Translations under genes and position numbers: made by a program | In this document: piece after piece, positions 1-8,956 of the stretch | Numbering within the stretch: position 1 is the first letter of the stretch | Layout of the letters: every line of letters starts with the position of its first letter | Source of the DNA: DASRAJ01 sp035638255 | GTDB taxonomy: Bacteria; Bacteroidota; Bacteroidia; Chitinophagales; UBA10324 | Length of the DNA: 64,000 nucleotides | Reading direction: 5' to 3' | Assembly (NCBI GenBank): GCA_035638255.1 | Contig: DASRAJ010000122.1 | Coordinates: 1 to 64,000 of the forward strand | The notes under the pieces: generated by a model | Databases searched by the model: none | Seen by the model: the letters and a program-made list of their open reading frames with translations, nothing else | Told to the model about the DNA's origin: nothing

Positions 1-674
1 CGTACGGTTGGATATGGCTGATTGTTTTTCTTCCTGTGGTCGGATGCCTGGTGTACCTCTTTTCCGAAATGTTTACGCGCCGGGAAGTTGACAACATACA
101 ATCGAATCTGGGGGCCATCATTAATCCGCGCGGTAAAATCAAGGAACTGGAAGAACGCCTCAGGTTCACAGATACATTTCAAAACCGTGTGCTGCTTGCC
201 GATGCTTATTTAGATTCAGGGAATTCTGATAAAGCCATTGAACTGTATGAGTCGTGTATCAGCAGTTCTCTTCCTGACAATCACGTACCCATGCAACTCA
301 TGCTTTGCTACTTTGAAAAGGAGCGCTATGCCGATGTGGTGAAAATGGCGGAGAAGGTGATTAAATCCATTGAGTTCTCACGGTCACGGTCGAAGCTCAT
401 TTACGCGCTCTCGCTGGAAAAAATTGGAAAGCATGAACTCGCGGAGCAGCAATTCAAAAGCATGAACGGCAGATTCTCGAATCATGAAAACAGAATTTAT
501 TATGGACAATTTCTTTTGCGCGCCGGCAGAGTGGAAGAAGCAAAAGAAGTTTTTAGCGAGATGAACGATGAGGTTTCTCATTTGAACGGCAGAGAGAGAA
601 GAGCTAACAGAACCTGGTATGCAAAAGCCAAAGAAGAATTGGATAAGCTGAATGCACCTGTTCGCACAGGTTAG
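1..674 (+). CDS. TPR protein with N-terminal PLDc_N-like membrane segment (5' partial)
   Basis: The reading frame is open from the left edge of the window, so the true start lies outside. The first visible residues form a hydrophobic segment (YGWIWLIVFLPVVGCLVYLF) that resembles the second helix of the PLDc_N membrane module. After it comes a soluble region with degenerate tetratricopeptide pairs, for example around LADAYLDSGNSDKAIELYE and YGQFLLRAGRVEEAKEVF. This suggests a membrane-anchored scaffold with TPR repeats facing the cytoplasm or periplasm. No catalytic motif is visible. It ends 7 nt before the stop of the convergent desaturase gene. Family assignment is by pattern; partners are unknown. 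Confidence 0.7.
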   Translation, partial: YGWIWLIVFLPVVGCLVYLFSEMFTRREVDNIQSNLGAIINPRGKIKELEERLRFTDTFQNRVLLADAYLDSGNSDKAIELYESCISSSLPDNHVPMQLMLCYFEKERYADVVKMAEKVIKSIEFSRSRSKLIYALSLEKIGKHELAEQQFKSMNGRFSNHENRIYYGQFLLRAGRVEEAKEVFSEMNDEVSHLNGRERRANRTWYAKAKEELDKLNAPVRTG

Positions 675-681
675 AGAAGAG

Positions 682-1755
682 TTATGCTGGCGAAACTGCA
701 CCTACAACCAAAGGGGAGTTAGAAATCTTTTTCGTTCGCTGTTTCAACAATGCAATTACTTCATCATCGGAGGTAAAGCGGTTCCCGATGTTTACAAAGT
801 GATTCGCCAATAGATCATAGCGTTTCATCATAAGCCACACAAAAACATTTCCGTAGTCAATGCCGTCAAAAACCACCGCCTTGTTTTTTTCAAACTTATC
901 CAGGGTGCTTCTGAAATATTCCGGGTGCTCCGTCCAATGCATGCCCGGTCGCACGTGGTGGTTTGCATGGTAGCCGTCATTCCAGCAGTTGTGATTGAAT
1001 TTAATGTTGATGCATGTAATGCTATTCATGTATTCATTGCCCGGCTCTTCCGCGCTCACAAAGGAATGCTGCACCCAATTGCCGACCATCATGATGACGC
1101 GCGAAGCGATAAACGGAATAATGAAAGCCACCAAAGTCGCCTGCCAGTTAAGAAAACATAGCGCTACACATGCGCTGAAAAATATCAGCTCACCCGCCAC
1201 GACGCGAAAAAAATAGGGATACTTTTTCTTGCTGATAAAGTAGGCAGACAACTGAATGAGACCCAGGAAAAAGAAGTTTAACCAATACCTGGAAAAATCA
1301 AGGATCGAATCACGTTGGTAAAACATGGTGGAGCTTTTATCCTGAGGAAGATTATTTTCAGGATGATGCATCACAACGTGATGACCGAAATACGTCTCGG
1401 GTGATTGCCCGAAGAAAGGAGCCAACACCCATGGCAGATAAAAATTGAGCAGTCGAAATTTCTTTTTATACAACGCGCGGTGAGCTGCACAGTGAGCCAT
1501 CAATCCAAAAGGACTTTTATAAAAATTGTTAAGAAACAAATACAAAATTGCCACTGACCACCAGATCCAACCGCCAAGGAATGGCAGGTAAAGCAACACG
1601 ACGAGGGGAAAAAGAATTGAACTGATTTTAATGGTGAGGTAGACAAACGGCAAGTCCCGTTGATCGCGGATGAGAGATTTGAAGAAGCGCGATAAAAAAT
1701 TTTCTGATGCGGGAGGGGAATATCCGGGATCAGTAATTACACCCAGTTGTTTCAC
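682..1755 (-). CDS. Fatty acid desaturase, membrane di-iron type
   Basis: A 357-residue polytopic membrane protein. It carries the three histidine clusters of membrane fatty-acid desaturases and hydroxylases: HCAAH, HHVVMHH and HANHH, which ligate two irons on the cytoplasmic face. The hydrophobic stretches between the boxes fit two hairpin pairs of membrane helices. The likely reaction is oxygen-dependent insertion of a double bond or hydroxyl group into an acyl chain. The exact substrate (phospholipid acyl chain, sphingolipid or carotenoid-type) cannot be read from sequence. It stands alone, convergent with the TPR gene and divergent from accA. Confidence 0.85.
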   Translation of the reverse strand: MKQLGVITDPGYSPPASENFLSRFFKSLIRDQRDLPFVYLTIKISSILFPLVVLLYLPFLGGWIWWSVAILYLFLNNFYKSPFGLMAHCAAHRALYKKKFRLLNFYLPWVLAPFFGQSPETYFGHHVVMHHPENNLPQDKSSTMFYQRDSILDFSRYWLNFFFLGLIQLSAYFISKKKYPYFFRVVAGELIFFSACVALCFLNWQATLVAFIIPFIASRVIMMVGNWVQHSFVSAEEPGNEYMNSITCINIKFNHNCWNDGYHANHHVRPGMHWTEHPEYFRSTLDKFEKNKAVVFDGIDYGNVFVWLMMKRYDLLANHFVNIGNRFTSDDEVIALLKQRTKKISNSPLVVGAVSPA

Positions 1756-2083
1756 TAAATTAAGATTAAGACCAAACCTCGATTTTCAAAATAGCATTTC
1801 CGTTCGTCTCAGCAGCACTTTGTCACATAACTATATTGGTGGTATACTGGTTTTTTTGTTTGGAAAAATCCAAAGGTAGACTCACATGTGCCGTTCCGTG
1901 TTATATAATTTTTGTAAAAGGTTACATAATTCACACATTTTTTCGGAGGTCGCCTTGATGTTCGGGTTTGCAGGGTCGATAAAGGATTGCAAACAACCGG
2001 AGTGACAGGCAAAGGAAAAAGCAATATTTGGTTTCTTAAATGAATCAAGTGCAACAAAGCGGACTTTTTTATTTTGAATCTTT

Positions 2084-2091
2084 TAGTTTTG
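2084..2091 (+). promoter_or_regulatory. Putative -7 element upstream of accA
   Basis: TAGTTTTG matches the Bacteroidota -7 consensus TAnnTTTG and lies 20 nt before the accA start codon. No convincing -33 TTG box is seen at the usual distance; the upstream DNA is a T-rich run. It sits in the 355-nt divergent interval 1756-2110, which shows no gene, RNA or clear operator. Confidence 0.35.
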
Positions 2092-2110
2092 TTTCTTTTA
2101 AAATTACTGA

Positions 2111-3061
2111 ATGCAATATCTGGACTTTGAAAAACCGCTTGAAGATTTGAATGAGCAGTTAGAGAAACTCAAGAAGATCGGCGAGAATGGAAAGGTGAAT
2201 ATGAAGTCAGCGGTGAAAGAGATTGAAGTGAAGATCGCTGAAACAAGAAAAAATCTCTACAGTGATCTCACCGGCTGGCAGCGCGTGCAGCTATCACGCC
2301 ACCCAAATCGGCCGTATTCGCTCTATTACATTTCGGAGATGTGCAGCAAATTTATTGAGCTGCACGGTGACCGGAATGTAGCAGATGATAAAGCAATGAT
2401 TGGCGGATTGGGAATGCTTGATGATGAAAGCGTGATGTTCGTAGGGCAGCAGAAAGGAACCAATACCAAGGAGCGGCAGTATAGAAATTTCGGAATGGCA
2501 AATCCCGAAGGTTACAGAAAAGCATTGAGGGTGATGAAGCTCGCGGAGAAGTTTAACATTCCCATCGTAACGCTCATTGATACGCCCGGCGCTTTTCCGG
2601 GATTGGAAGCAGAAGAGCGCGGACAGGCAGAAGCGATTGCAAGAAATCTGTATGAGATGATGCTATTGAAAGTGCCCGTAATCTGTGTCATCATTGGAGA
2701 AGGTGCATCCGGCGGTGCGCTTGGAATCGGAATCGGTGACCGCGTGTTGATGCTCGAGAACACATGGTACTCTGTGATTTCTCCTGAATCCTGCTCTTCA
2801 ATTCTGTGGCACAGTTGGGAGAACAAAGAAGAAGCAGCCGAGCAGCTAAAACTTACGGCGCAGCACATGCATGATTTCAAATTGGTGGATGGCATCATCG
2901 AAGAACCTATGGGCGGCGCGCATCACAACCCGGAAGAGATGGCAAAAATTATGAAGCGCGAAATCAAAAAACATCTCATTGATCTCAAAGCAATGACGCC
3001 GAAAGATCGCATTGACCAGCGTATTCAAAAGTTTTCTTCGATGGGATTTTATGAAGACTAA
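2111..3061 (+). CDS. accA: Acetyl-CoA carboxylase carboxyltransferase subunit alpha
   Basis: At 316 residues it has the usual length of AccA. It starts with the family N-terminus (MQYLDFEKPLEDL) and carries conserved blocks of the carboxyltransferase crotonase fold: GWQRVQLSRHPNRPY, the ELHGDR block, the TLIDTPGAFPG loop and the GEGASGGALGIG glycine-rich oxyanion region. With AccD it transfers CO2 from carboxybiotin to acetyl-CoA to make malonyl-CoA, the first step of fatty-acid synthesis. accD is not in this window. A palindromic repeat follows the stop codon directly. Confidence 0.95.
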   Translation: MQYLDFEKPLEDLNEQLEKLKKIGENGKVNMKSAVKEIEVKIAETRKNLYSDLTGWQRVQLSRHPNRPYSLYYISEMCSKFIELHGDRNVADDKAMIGGLGMLDDESVMFVGQQKGTNTKERQYRNFGMANPEGYRKALRVMKLAEKFNIPIVTLIDTPGAFPGLEAEERGQAEAIARNLYEMMLLKVPVICVIIGEGASGGALGIGIGDRVLMLENTWYSVISPESCSSILWHSWENKEEAAEQLKLTAQHMHDFKLVDGIIEEPMGGAHHNPEEMAKIMKREIKKHLIDLKAMTPKDRIDQRIQKFSSMGFYED

Positions 3062-3068
3062 CTTTATA

Positions 3069-3136
3069 ATTTCCAAGTTCAGATTTCTAATTTCAAGTTG
3101 GGTGATCATTAATTTGAAATTAGAAATTGGAAATTG
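3069..3136. repeat. AAATTGG-type palindromic repeat downstream of accA
   Basis: A perfect 14-bp inverted repeat (3083-3096 against 3114-3127, core ATTTCTAATTTCAA) surrounds a 17-nt spacer. Outer arms at 3069-3077 and 3127-3135 (AATTTCCAA / TTGGAAATT) extend the hairpin. It belongs to the same sequence family as the elements near 46.7, 47.1 and 47.7 kb. It may act as a transcript-end hairpin for accA, but there is no U-tract. Confidence 0.7.
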
Positions 3137-3156
3137 GAATTGATAATTCTAAATCA

Positions 3157-3678
3157 ATGTTGAAACAACTCCAGCGATGGCTTCATTTTTATTTTCTGAA
3201 AAGAAAACTGAAGGCGCATCACATGGAGCACAGAGCCACCAATCTATCAGAGGCCACAGACATCGGGATCCTCTTCGATGCTTCCGACCCCGATAAAATT
3301 TCCATCATCAACACCTTTGCAGATTCGTTGAAACGCGATAGAAAGAAAATTGTACTGCTCGGTTTTTACAACGCACCGAAGAAAGCGATCAATTTCAACT
3401 TCTCTTATTTCAATAAAAAAAATCTGAACTGGCATCTTGAGCCGCAAGGTGATGTGGTAGAAGAATTTATCGGGCGTAAATTCGACATACTCATCAATGC
3501 TTACATCGGCGAAAACCTTCCGCTCGAATATGTTTCATCCATGTCAGAAGCATCATTCAGAATAGGATCGTTTGAAAAAGAGAAAACTTACGCTTATGAT
3601 TTCATGATTGATTTGAAGGGAGAAAACAATTTGCAACAGTTAATGAATCAGTATCGTCATTTCCTTGAGATGCTTTAA
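3157..3678 (+). CDS. DUF6913-like hypothetical protein
   Basis: A small soluble protein of about 173 residues of the type found next to dapA in many Bacteroidota; I assign it to DUF6913 from memory of the family pattern. It has no signal peptide or membrane helix. Conserved-looking parts are the segment DIGILFDASD near the N-terminus, the KIVLLGFYN strand and the FDILINAYI strand, consistent with an alpha/beta fold. The ATG at 3157 is preferred over an upstream TTG because the upstream codons lie inside the repeat DNA. Function unknown. Confidence 0.7.
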   Translation: MLKQLQRWLHFYFLKRKLKAHHMEHRATNLSEATDIGILFDASDPDKISIINTFADSLKRDRKKIVLLGFYNAPKKAINFNFSYFNKKNLNWHLEPQGDVVEEFIGRKFDILINAYIGENLPLEYVSSMSEASFRIGSFEKEKTYAYDFMIDLKGENNLQQLMNQYRHFLEML

Positions 3679-3779
3679 GCTTGGGGTTGCGTTTTACAGT
3701 TTTGTAGTTAACAGGTGGCAGTTGGCAGTTTGCAGTTTACAATTTGCAGCGTGTATTTTGCAGTTTCCAATGTCTCTCG

Positions 3780-3931
3780 ATTCCCGATCCACAAACTTAC
3801 GATTCACAACTCACGATTCATGACTCACAACTCACGATTCACGATTCACAGACACACGACTCACGACTCACGACTCACGACTCACGATTCACGACTCACT
3901 ATTCACCACTCACGACTCACCATTCACCCCC
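3780..3931. repeat. Tandem heptamer repeat array (GACTCAC type)
   Basis: The DNA immediately before dapA consists of imperfect 7-bp units (GACTCAC, GATTCAC, CATTCAC, CACTCAC), with about ten consecutive units between 3858 and 3930 and looser copies before that. Two overlapping reading frames run through it, but they encode only repeat-derived H/D/S/T/R-rich sequence and are not genes. No spacers of constant length exist, so it is not a CRISPR array. The same motif recurs near 12.55 and 36.28 kb. Confidence 0.85.
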
Positions 3932-3937
3932 TAACCC

Positions 3938-4816
3938 ATGACACCAAAATTCCGCGGCACCGGCGTAGCACTCATCACGCCATTTAAAAAGGACGGCTTT
4001 GTTGATTACGGAGCATTGGAAAAACTTATTCGGTTCAACATTGAGGGTGGTGTAAATTATTTTGTGGTACTCGGAACTACCGGAGAGTCTGCCACACTTT
4101 CATCGAATGATAAGCGCGATGTTTGGAAGTTCGTAGCCGGGATAGTGGATGAAGAAGTTCATCTTGTCGCCGGCATCGGTGGAAACAACACCGCGGAAGT
4201 AGCGGAACAATTCACTGCTTTCAATCATGAGCACTATGATGCTATTCTTTCGGTGAGTCCATACTACAATAAGCCATCACAGGAAGGAATCTATCAGCAT
4301 TACATGCAGCTTGCCCGGATTTCTCCGCTGCCGATTATCATTTATAATGTGCCGGGAAGAACAAGCTCCAACATCACGGCGGAAACAACATTGCGGCTTG
4401 CACACGAATCGCCAAGGTTTGTTGGCATTAAAGAAGCGTCAGGGAATATTGGGCAGATCATGCGAATCGTAAAGGAGCGGCCAAAAAACTTTCTCCTCAT
4501 CTCCGGCGATGATCTCATTACACTTCCCCTGCTCAGCTTCGGCTGTGACGGCGTAATATCAGTAGTGGCACAAGCGTTCCCAAAAGATTTTTCTACCATG
4601 GTGGATGACGCGCTGGACGGAAATTTCGATGACGCACAAAAACTTCATTACAAACTTCTCGACTTCATGGAATCATTTTTTGCCGAAGGAAGCCCCGGAG
4701 GAGTAAAGGCGGCGCTGAATATTCTCGGCATCTGCGAAAATGTTTTGCGGTTGCCGATGGTGCCAGTGAGTAGTGGATTGTATGAAAAGATAAAATTGGG
4801 AATGAAAAACAATTGA
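3938..4816 (+). CDS. dapA: 4-hydroxy-tetrahydrodipicolinate synthase
   Basis: A 292-residue class I aldolase (TIM barrel) that condenses pyruvate with aspartate semialdehyde in the diaminopimelate/lysine pathway, supplying peptidoglycan and protein synthesis. Catalytic features are all visible: Thr47-Thr48 in GTTGES, Tyr110 in YYNKPSQEG, Tyr136 and Arg141 in YNVPGRTS, and the Schiff-base Lys165 in GIKEASG. Length is normal. The start at 3938 follows the heptamer repeat directly, leaving almost no unique leader. It is probably co-expressed with the DUF6913 gene upstream, although the repeat array separates them. Confidence 0.96.
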   Translation: MTPKFRGTGVALITPFKKDGFVDYGALEKLIRFNIEGGVNYFVVLGTTGESATLSSNDKRDVWKFVAGIVDEEVHLVAGIGGNNTAEVAEQFTAFNHEHYDAILSVSPYYNKPSQEGIYQHYMQLARISPLPIIIYNVPGRTSSNITAETTLRLAHESPRFVGIKEASGNIGQIMRIVKERPKNFLLISGDDLITLPLLSFGCDGVISVVAQAFPKDFSTMVDDALDGNFDDAQKLHYKLLDFMESFFAEGSPGGVKAALNILGICENVLRLPMVPVSSGLYEKIKLGMKNN

Positions 4817-4912
4817 GAAGCGGGAGAATCTCTTCCAAAGTTTTTTTTGGACTTAGGAAAAGGTGGTTGATGCGGCTGCTTTCACCGTCGAAAAAAAATT
4901 TCAGAAAAAAAC

Positions 4913-4920
4913 TATCTTCA
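4913..4920 (+). promoter_or_regulatory. Putative -7 element (TATCTTCA)
   Basis: TATCTTCA is close to TAnnTTTG and lies 17 nt upstream of the kelch protein start. The same octamer type (TATCTTCG) precedes bamD and recN in this window. Confidence 0.35.
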
Positions 4921-4937
4921 CTCTATAAGACTTGCCC

Positions 4938-7040
4938 ATGAAAATTTTCTACCACTCACTTTCTCTTACCCTCACTCTAACCTTCACGCTTAGCATCACC
5001 TTCACCTTCGCCCAACAAGGCGAATGGACCTGGATGCATGGCGACAGTATCGGCGGCTCTACCGGAAATTTCGGTGTCCAGGGTGTCGCTGATCCGTTGA
5101 ATGAACCACCAGCAACCGATGAAAGTGTTTCATGGGTTGATCTTCAAGGAAATTTTTGGCTCTTTGGTGGTGAAAATAATTTGGGTGACTTGTGGAAGTA
5201 TGATGTGACCATAAATGAATGGACGTGGGTAAAAGGTCCCGGCGCTGCCTATCAACCCGGTGTGTATGGCACGCAGGGAATTGCATCTCCCAATAATTAT
5301 CCTGGTGGAAGATCCCGCGCGGCAAGCTGGGTTGACACCAGCGGACACCTATGGTTATTCGGGGGAATAGGGATTGACGGATATAATGGATACGCTTACC
5401 TCAATGATTTGTGGATGTATGATATCTCCACCAATGAATGGACGTGGATGAAAGGAGCGGATACTGCCAGTGCCCTTGCATTCTATGGAACGTATCAGGT
5501 GGAAGATGTTGCCAACACTCCGGGAGCACGGGGAGAAACAAATGCTACGTGGAGAGATGCTAATAATAATTTGTGGATTTACGGCGGCGCGGAATTTCCA
5601 TACCCCAATAACCTGAGTGACTTGTGGCGCTTTAGTACTTCAACAAATAACTGGACGTGGATGCAGGGATCAAATCTGCCGCTGCAGGTTCCTGATTGGG
5701 GAACGCTTGGTGTTTCCGCCGCCACCAATACTCCCGGGGGAAGAATGCCCTATGCCAAGTGGATTGATCATGATGGAAACTTCTGGCTCTTTGGTGCGCT
5801 GGAATACTCTATCACCTGGGGTGGTAAGCTGAATGATATGTGGAAATATGATTTGGCAACGAATGAATGGACGTGGATGTCGGGAGCAAACTATGAATTT
5901 GCAATTGGTCACTACGGAAACAAGTGTGAGCCATCCATCAACAATGTTCCTGATGCGCGGATGAGAAGCCGCATTGATTATGTTGATGCGAACGGAAACT
6001 TCTGGCTCTTCGGCGGCTCGCACATCTATGCCTACACGGGCATGCACAGTGATCTCTGGATTTTCAATGTGAACACACTCGAATGGATGTGGATCAATGG
6101 TGACACGTTGATGGATCAGGCAGGGCATTGGGGAACAATGGGGGTTTCTTCACCGACAAATAAACCTTCAGGCAGAGAAGGGTTTGTCTCGTGGAAAGAT
6201 TTGACTGGCAATCTGTGGGTGTTCGGTGGCACAGAAAATTTTCTGGTCAATTACAAGAATGACCTGTGGCGATTTGTTCCTGATCCGAACTGCCCGGTGA
6301 TAAATTCCCAGGTGGCCTTTTCTTCATCACAGGATTCCATTTGCGAAAAATTCTGCACCGGTTTTTTTGATCAGTCCATCAACAATCCAACATCATGGCT
6401 GTGGTTATTTCCGGGAGGAAACCCCTCCTCATCAACAGCACAAAATCCGGTGAACATTTGTTACAATACGCCGGGAACTTATGATGTAACTCTTATTACA
6501 ACCAATGCCTCCGGAAGTGATACACTCACCTTGCAGGATTTCATTACTGTATATGCCACGCCCGCACTTCCAACGATCTCGCAAACCGGGTACACCCTCA
6601 CATCTACTCCGGCATTTGCCTATCAATGGCAATTCAACAGTGTAGATATACCCGGCGCAACGAATCAATCGTACACGATTACCCAAACCGGATTTTACAG
6701 TGTGGTTGTTTCAAATCCACAGGGTTGTGTTTCTTCTTCTACGCTGATGTATGTCTTGATTTCGGGAGTGGAAAATGTTTTTGGTGAAGGGAATTTTTCT
6801 GTAGAGCCGAATCCTTCGAATGGAATTTTTATGGTTAGAGGGTTGAACGGTTTTATAGCTGATGTTAGCATTGAAGTTAGTGATGCCATTGGCCAAATAA
6901 TTTTCTCTTCGAAAGAGAGGAATGTGAATGAGAATTTCAGCAAGGAGATTGACATGAGAGCATTCGCCTCCGGCACTTACACAGTCTCGATAAAAACAAA
7001 AAATGATTTGGTGAGAAAGAAGATGATTATTTTAAAATGA
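4938..7040 (+). CDS. Kelch-propeller protein with PKD domain and T9SS type A sorting domain
   Basis: A secreted protein of about 700 residues. The signal peptide is odd, built of alternating Leu/Thr/Ser/Phe and ending in FAQ. Six kelch-like blades follow, each with a GNFWLFGG-type strand and a closing EWTWMKG-type strand, giving a six-bladed propeller over roughly residues 20-450. After it come a PKD domain (PTSWLWLFPGGNPSSS), an Ig-like segment and a C-terminal T9SS domain (EPNPSNGIFMV to the end). Propellers of this kind usually bind ligands; no catalytic site is visible. The start at ATG 4938 is preferred to the TTG two codons earlier. The tail is closely similar to that of the next gene. 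Confidence 0.85.
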   Translation: MKIFYHSLSLTLTLTFTLSITFTFAQQGEWTWMHGDSIGGSTGNFGVQGVADPLNEPPATDESVSWVDLQGNFWLFGGENNLGDLWKYDVTINEWTWVKGPGAAYQPGVYGTQGIASPNNYPGGRSRAASWVDTSGHLWLFGGIGIDGYNGYAYLNDLWMYDISTNEWTWMKGADTASALAFYGTYQVEDVANTPGARGETNATWRDANNNLWIYGGAEFPYPNNLSDLWRFSTSTNNWTWMQGSNLPLQVPDWGTLGVSAATNTPGGRMPYAKWIDHDGNFWLFGALEYSITWGGKLNDMWKYDLATNEWTWMSGANYEFAIGHYGNKCEPSINNVPDARMRSRIDYVDANGNFWLFGGSHIYAYTGMHSDLWIFNVNTLEWMWINGDTLMDQAGHWGTMGVSSPTNKPSGREGFVSWKDLTGNLWVFGGTENFLVNYKNDLWRFVPDPNCPVINSQVAFSSSQDSICEKFCTGFFDQSINNPTSWLWLFPGGNPSSSTAQNPVNICYNTPGTYDVTLITTNASGSDTLTLQDFITVYATPALPTISQTGYTLTSTPAFAYQWQFNSVDIPGATNQSYTITQTGFYSVVVSNPQGCVSSSTLMYVLISGVENVFGEGNFSVEPNPSNGIFMVRGLNGFIADVSIEVSDAIGQIIFSSKERNVNENFSKEIDMRAFASGTYTVSIKTKNDLVRKKMIILK

Positions 7041-7046
7041 CGTGTC

Positions 7047-8915
7047 ATGAAAAAAATTTTCACCATACTTCTTTCATTCAGCGCGTACACTCTTCCAGCC
7101 CAAAACCTGCTCAGCAATGGTGATTTTGAAACATATACTTCACTCCCATATGGTGGTGCCCAGTGGTCATATTGCACCGGATGGTCGAATTGCAATGGTG
7201 GAGGAAGTCCTGACTATTATCATGCACTTGGGAGCGGGTTAGTACAATTGCCAAATGCCCATACAGCAACCGTTTCTCCTCATGGTGGTAATGCTATCAT
7301 GGGATTCATTTTGTGGAAGGAAGGATTTACTTTCAGAGAATATATTGCTCATGCTCTCATTTCACCGCTCACTATCGGCGAGAGTTATACGGTTTCTTTT
7401 TATTTAACCACAGGTATAGAGAATGGAAACTACGGCGGTCATGGATGTGACCAAATGAGTGTCGCGTTCTCCACTATTCCACTCATACAAAACAATTGGA
7501 ACCCTATCAGTTTCACTCCGCAATATGTCATGGGTTCTATTTTTTTTGACAGCACCTGGCAGCAGTTTTCATTTCAGTTCGTAGCTGATTCTGCCTACGA
7601 TTATGTCACCTTCGGAAACTTTGCTCCTGATATTGCCACCGGGTTGCAGTTTTATTATGCTGAAGGTTATCAGTGTGTATATTATTTTATAGATGATATT
7701 GAAGTGACTGCAGGCGGATTGGTTCCTCCTGTTGCTGATTTCATTTCCTCTCAAAATAATTTTTGCGAACAGACTTGCATTGACTTTACCGATCAGTCGG
7801 CTAACAACCCCACGGTGTGGGAGTGGACTTTTCCTGGAGGAAATCCTTCTTCATCAACAGATCAGAACCCTGCGAATATTTGTTACTCCACGCAAGGAAA
7901 TTATGATGTCACACTCATTGCTACCAATGCAGCCGGCAATGATACGATCGTGCTCCACAACTTTATTACTGTGAATGCTGTACCTTCAGTTGCCATCACT
8001 CAAAGCAATGACACACTCTATTCTTCCATTGGAGATTCCTACCAGTGGTTCACAGGTGGAAATTCGATAAGTGGCGCAACGAATTCATTTTATGTGCCGC
8101 TGGCAGCAGGAGCATTTATCGTGCTGATTACGAACAGCAATGGTTGTTCTGCAAGCGACACCATTGACTACATGCTCGCGCCATTCTCAAATTTTTCTGT
8201 TATTGATCAAACAATTTGTGAAAAATTTTGCGAAGATTATTTTGATGAATCAACGAACAATCCATTATCGTGGCAATGGATTTTCGACGGCGGAAATCCG
8301 TCAGCTTCCAGTCAGCAGGATCCTACTCAGGTTTGCTACAATACTCCGGGAGTGTACGATGTCACGCTCATCACCACGAACGCTTTTGGAAACGATACGC
8401 TTACGCTTTCCGGTTATATCACTGTGTATGCAACGCCTGCCATTCCAGCCATCTCGCAAACCGGATACACACTTACGTCCACTCCTGCATTTGCTTATCA
8501 ATGGCAACTCAACAGCGTGGATATTCCCGGAGCAACAAATCAATCCTACATGATTATGCAGACGGGATTTTACAGTGTGGTTGTTTCGAATCAGCAGGGT
8601 TGTGTTTCTTCTTCTACGCTGCTTTATGTTTTGATTTCAGGAGTGGAAAATGTTTTTGGTGCAGGAAGTTTTTCCATTGACCCCAATCCTTCGAGTGGAA
8701 TCTTTATGGTTAAATGGCTGAATGGTTCAATGGATGCCGTAACAATTGAAGTAAGTAATGCCATCGGTCAACGAATTTTTTCTTCTGAAGAAAAAAAAGT
8801 GAATGAGAATTTTAGTAAAACGATTGACTTGAGTGGATTCGCTTCAGGAATTTATTTTCTTGAAATAAAATTTGAAGGGAAATTTTTCATAGACAAAATT
8901 GTAATTGAAAAATAA
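7047..8915 (+). CDS. Secreted PKD-repeat protein with T9SS type A sorting domain
   Basis: It starts 6 nt after the kelch gene stop, so the two are probably co-transcribed. The 622 residues hold a signal peptide, an N-terminal domain of about 200 residues opening with NLLSNGDFE (the pattern of jelly-roll carbohydrate-binding-like modules), two PKD domains (PTVWEWTFPGGNPSSS and PLSWQWIFDGGNPSAS), Ig-like segments and a C-terminal sorting domain (DPNPSSGIFMV). The last 240 residues are a near copy of the kelch protein tail, pointing to tail duplication. Probable surface adhesin or glycan binder; ligand unknown. Confidence 0.82.
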   Translation: MKKIFTILLSFSAYTLPAQNLLSNGDFETYTSLPYGGAQWSYCTGWSNCNGGGSPDYYHALGSGLVQLPNAHTATVSPHGGNAIMGFILWKEGFTFREYIAHALISPLTIGESYTVSFYLTTGIENGNYGGHGCDQMSVAFSTIPLIQNNWNPISFTPQYVMGSIFFDSTWQQFSFQFVADSAYDYVTFGNFAPDIATGLQFYYAEGYQCVYYFIDDIEVTAGGLVPPVADFISSQNNFCEQTCIDFTDQSANNPTVWEWTFPGGNPSSSTDQNPANICYSTQGNYDVTLIATNAAGNDTIVLHNFITVNAVPSVAITQSNDTLYSSIGDSYQWFTGGNSISGATNSFYVPLAAGAFIVLITNSNGCSASDTIDYMLAPFSNFSVIDQTICEKFCEDYFDESTNNPLSWQWIFDGGNPSASSQQDPTQVCYNTPGVYDVTLITTNAFGNDTLTLSGYITVYATPAIPAISQTGYTLTSTPAFAYQWQLNSVDIPGATNQSYMIMQTGFYSVVVSNQQGCVSSSTLLYVLISGVENVFGAGSFSIDPNPSSGIFMVKWLNGSMDAVTIEVSNAIGQRIFSSEEKKVNENFSKTIDLSGFASGIYFLEIKFEGKFFIDKIVIEK

Positions 8916-8956
8916 TGCTCTCTTAGTGCCGTTTGGGATTTTCTCACCTGATCACT

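Noticed and set aside
925..1161. Plus-strand frame inside the desaturase gene
   Set aside because: Antisense shadow of the histidine-box region; no independent start region or motif.
3780..3931. Possible CRISPR array
   Set aside because: Units are 7 bp with substitutions, there are no spacers of constant length and no cas genes.
3715..3987. Two overlapping plus-strand frames across the heptamer repeats before dapA
   Set aside because: The peptides are only repeat-derived H/D/S/R/T sequence, change with the repeat phase, and overlap the dapA start.
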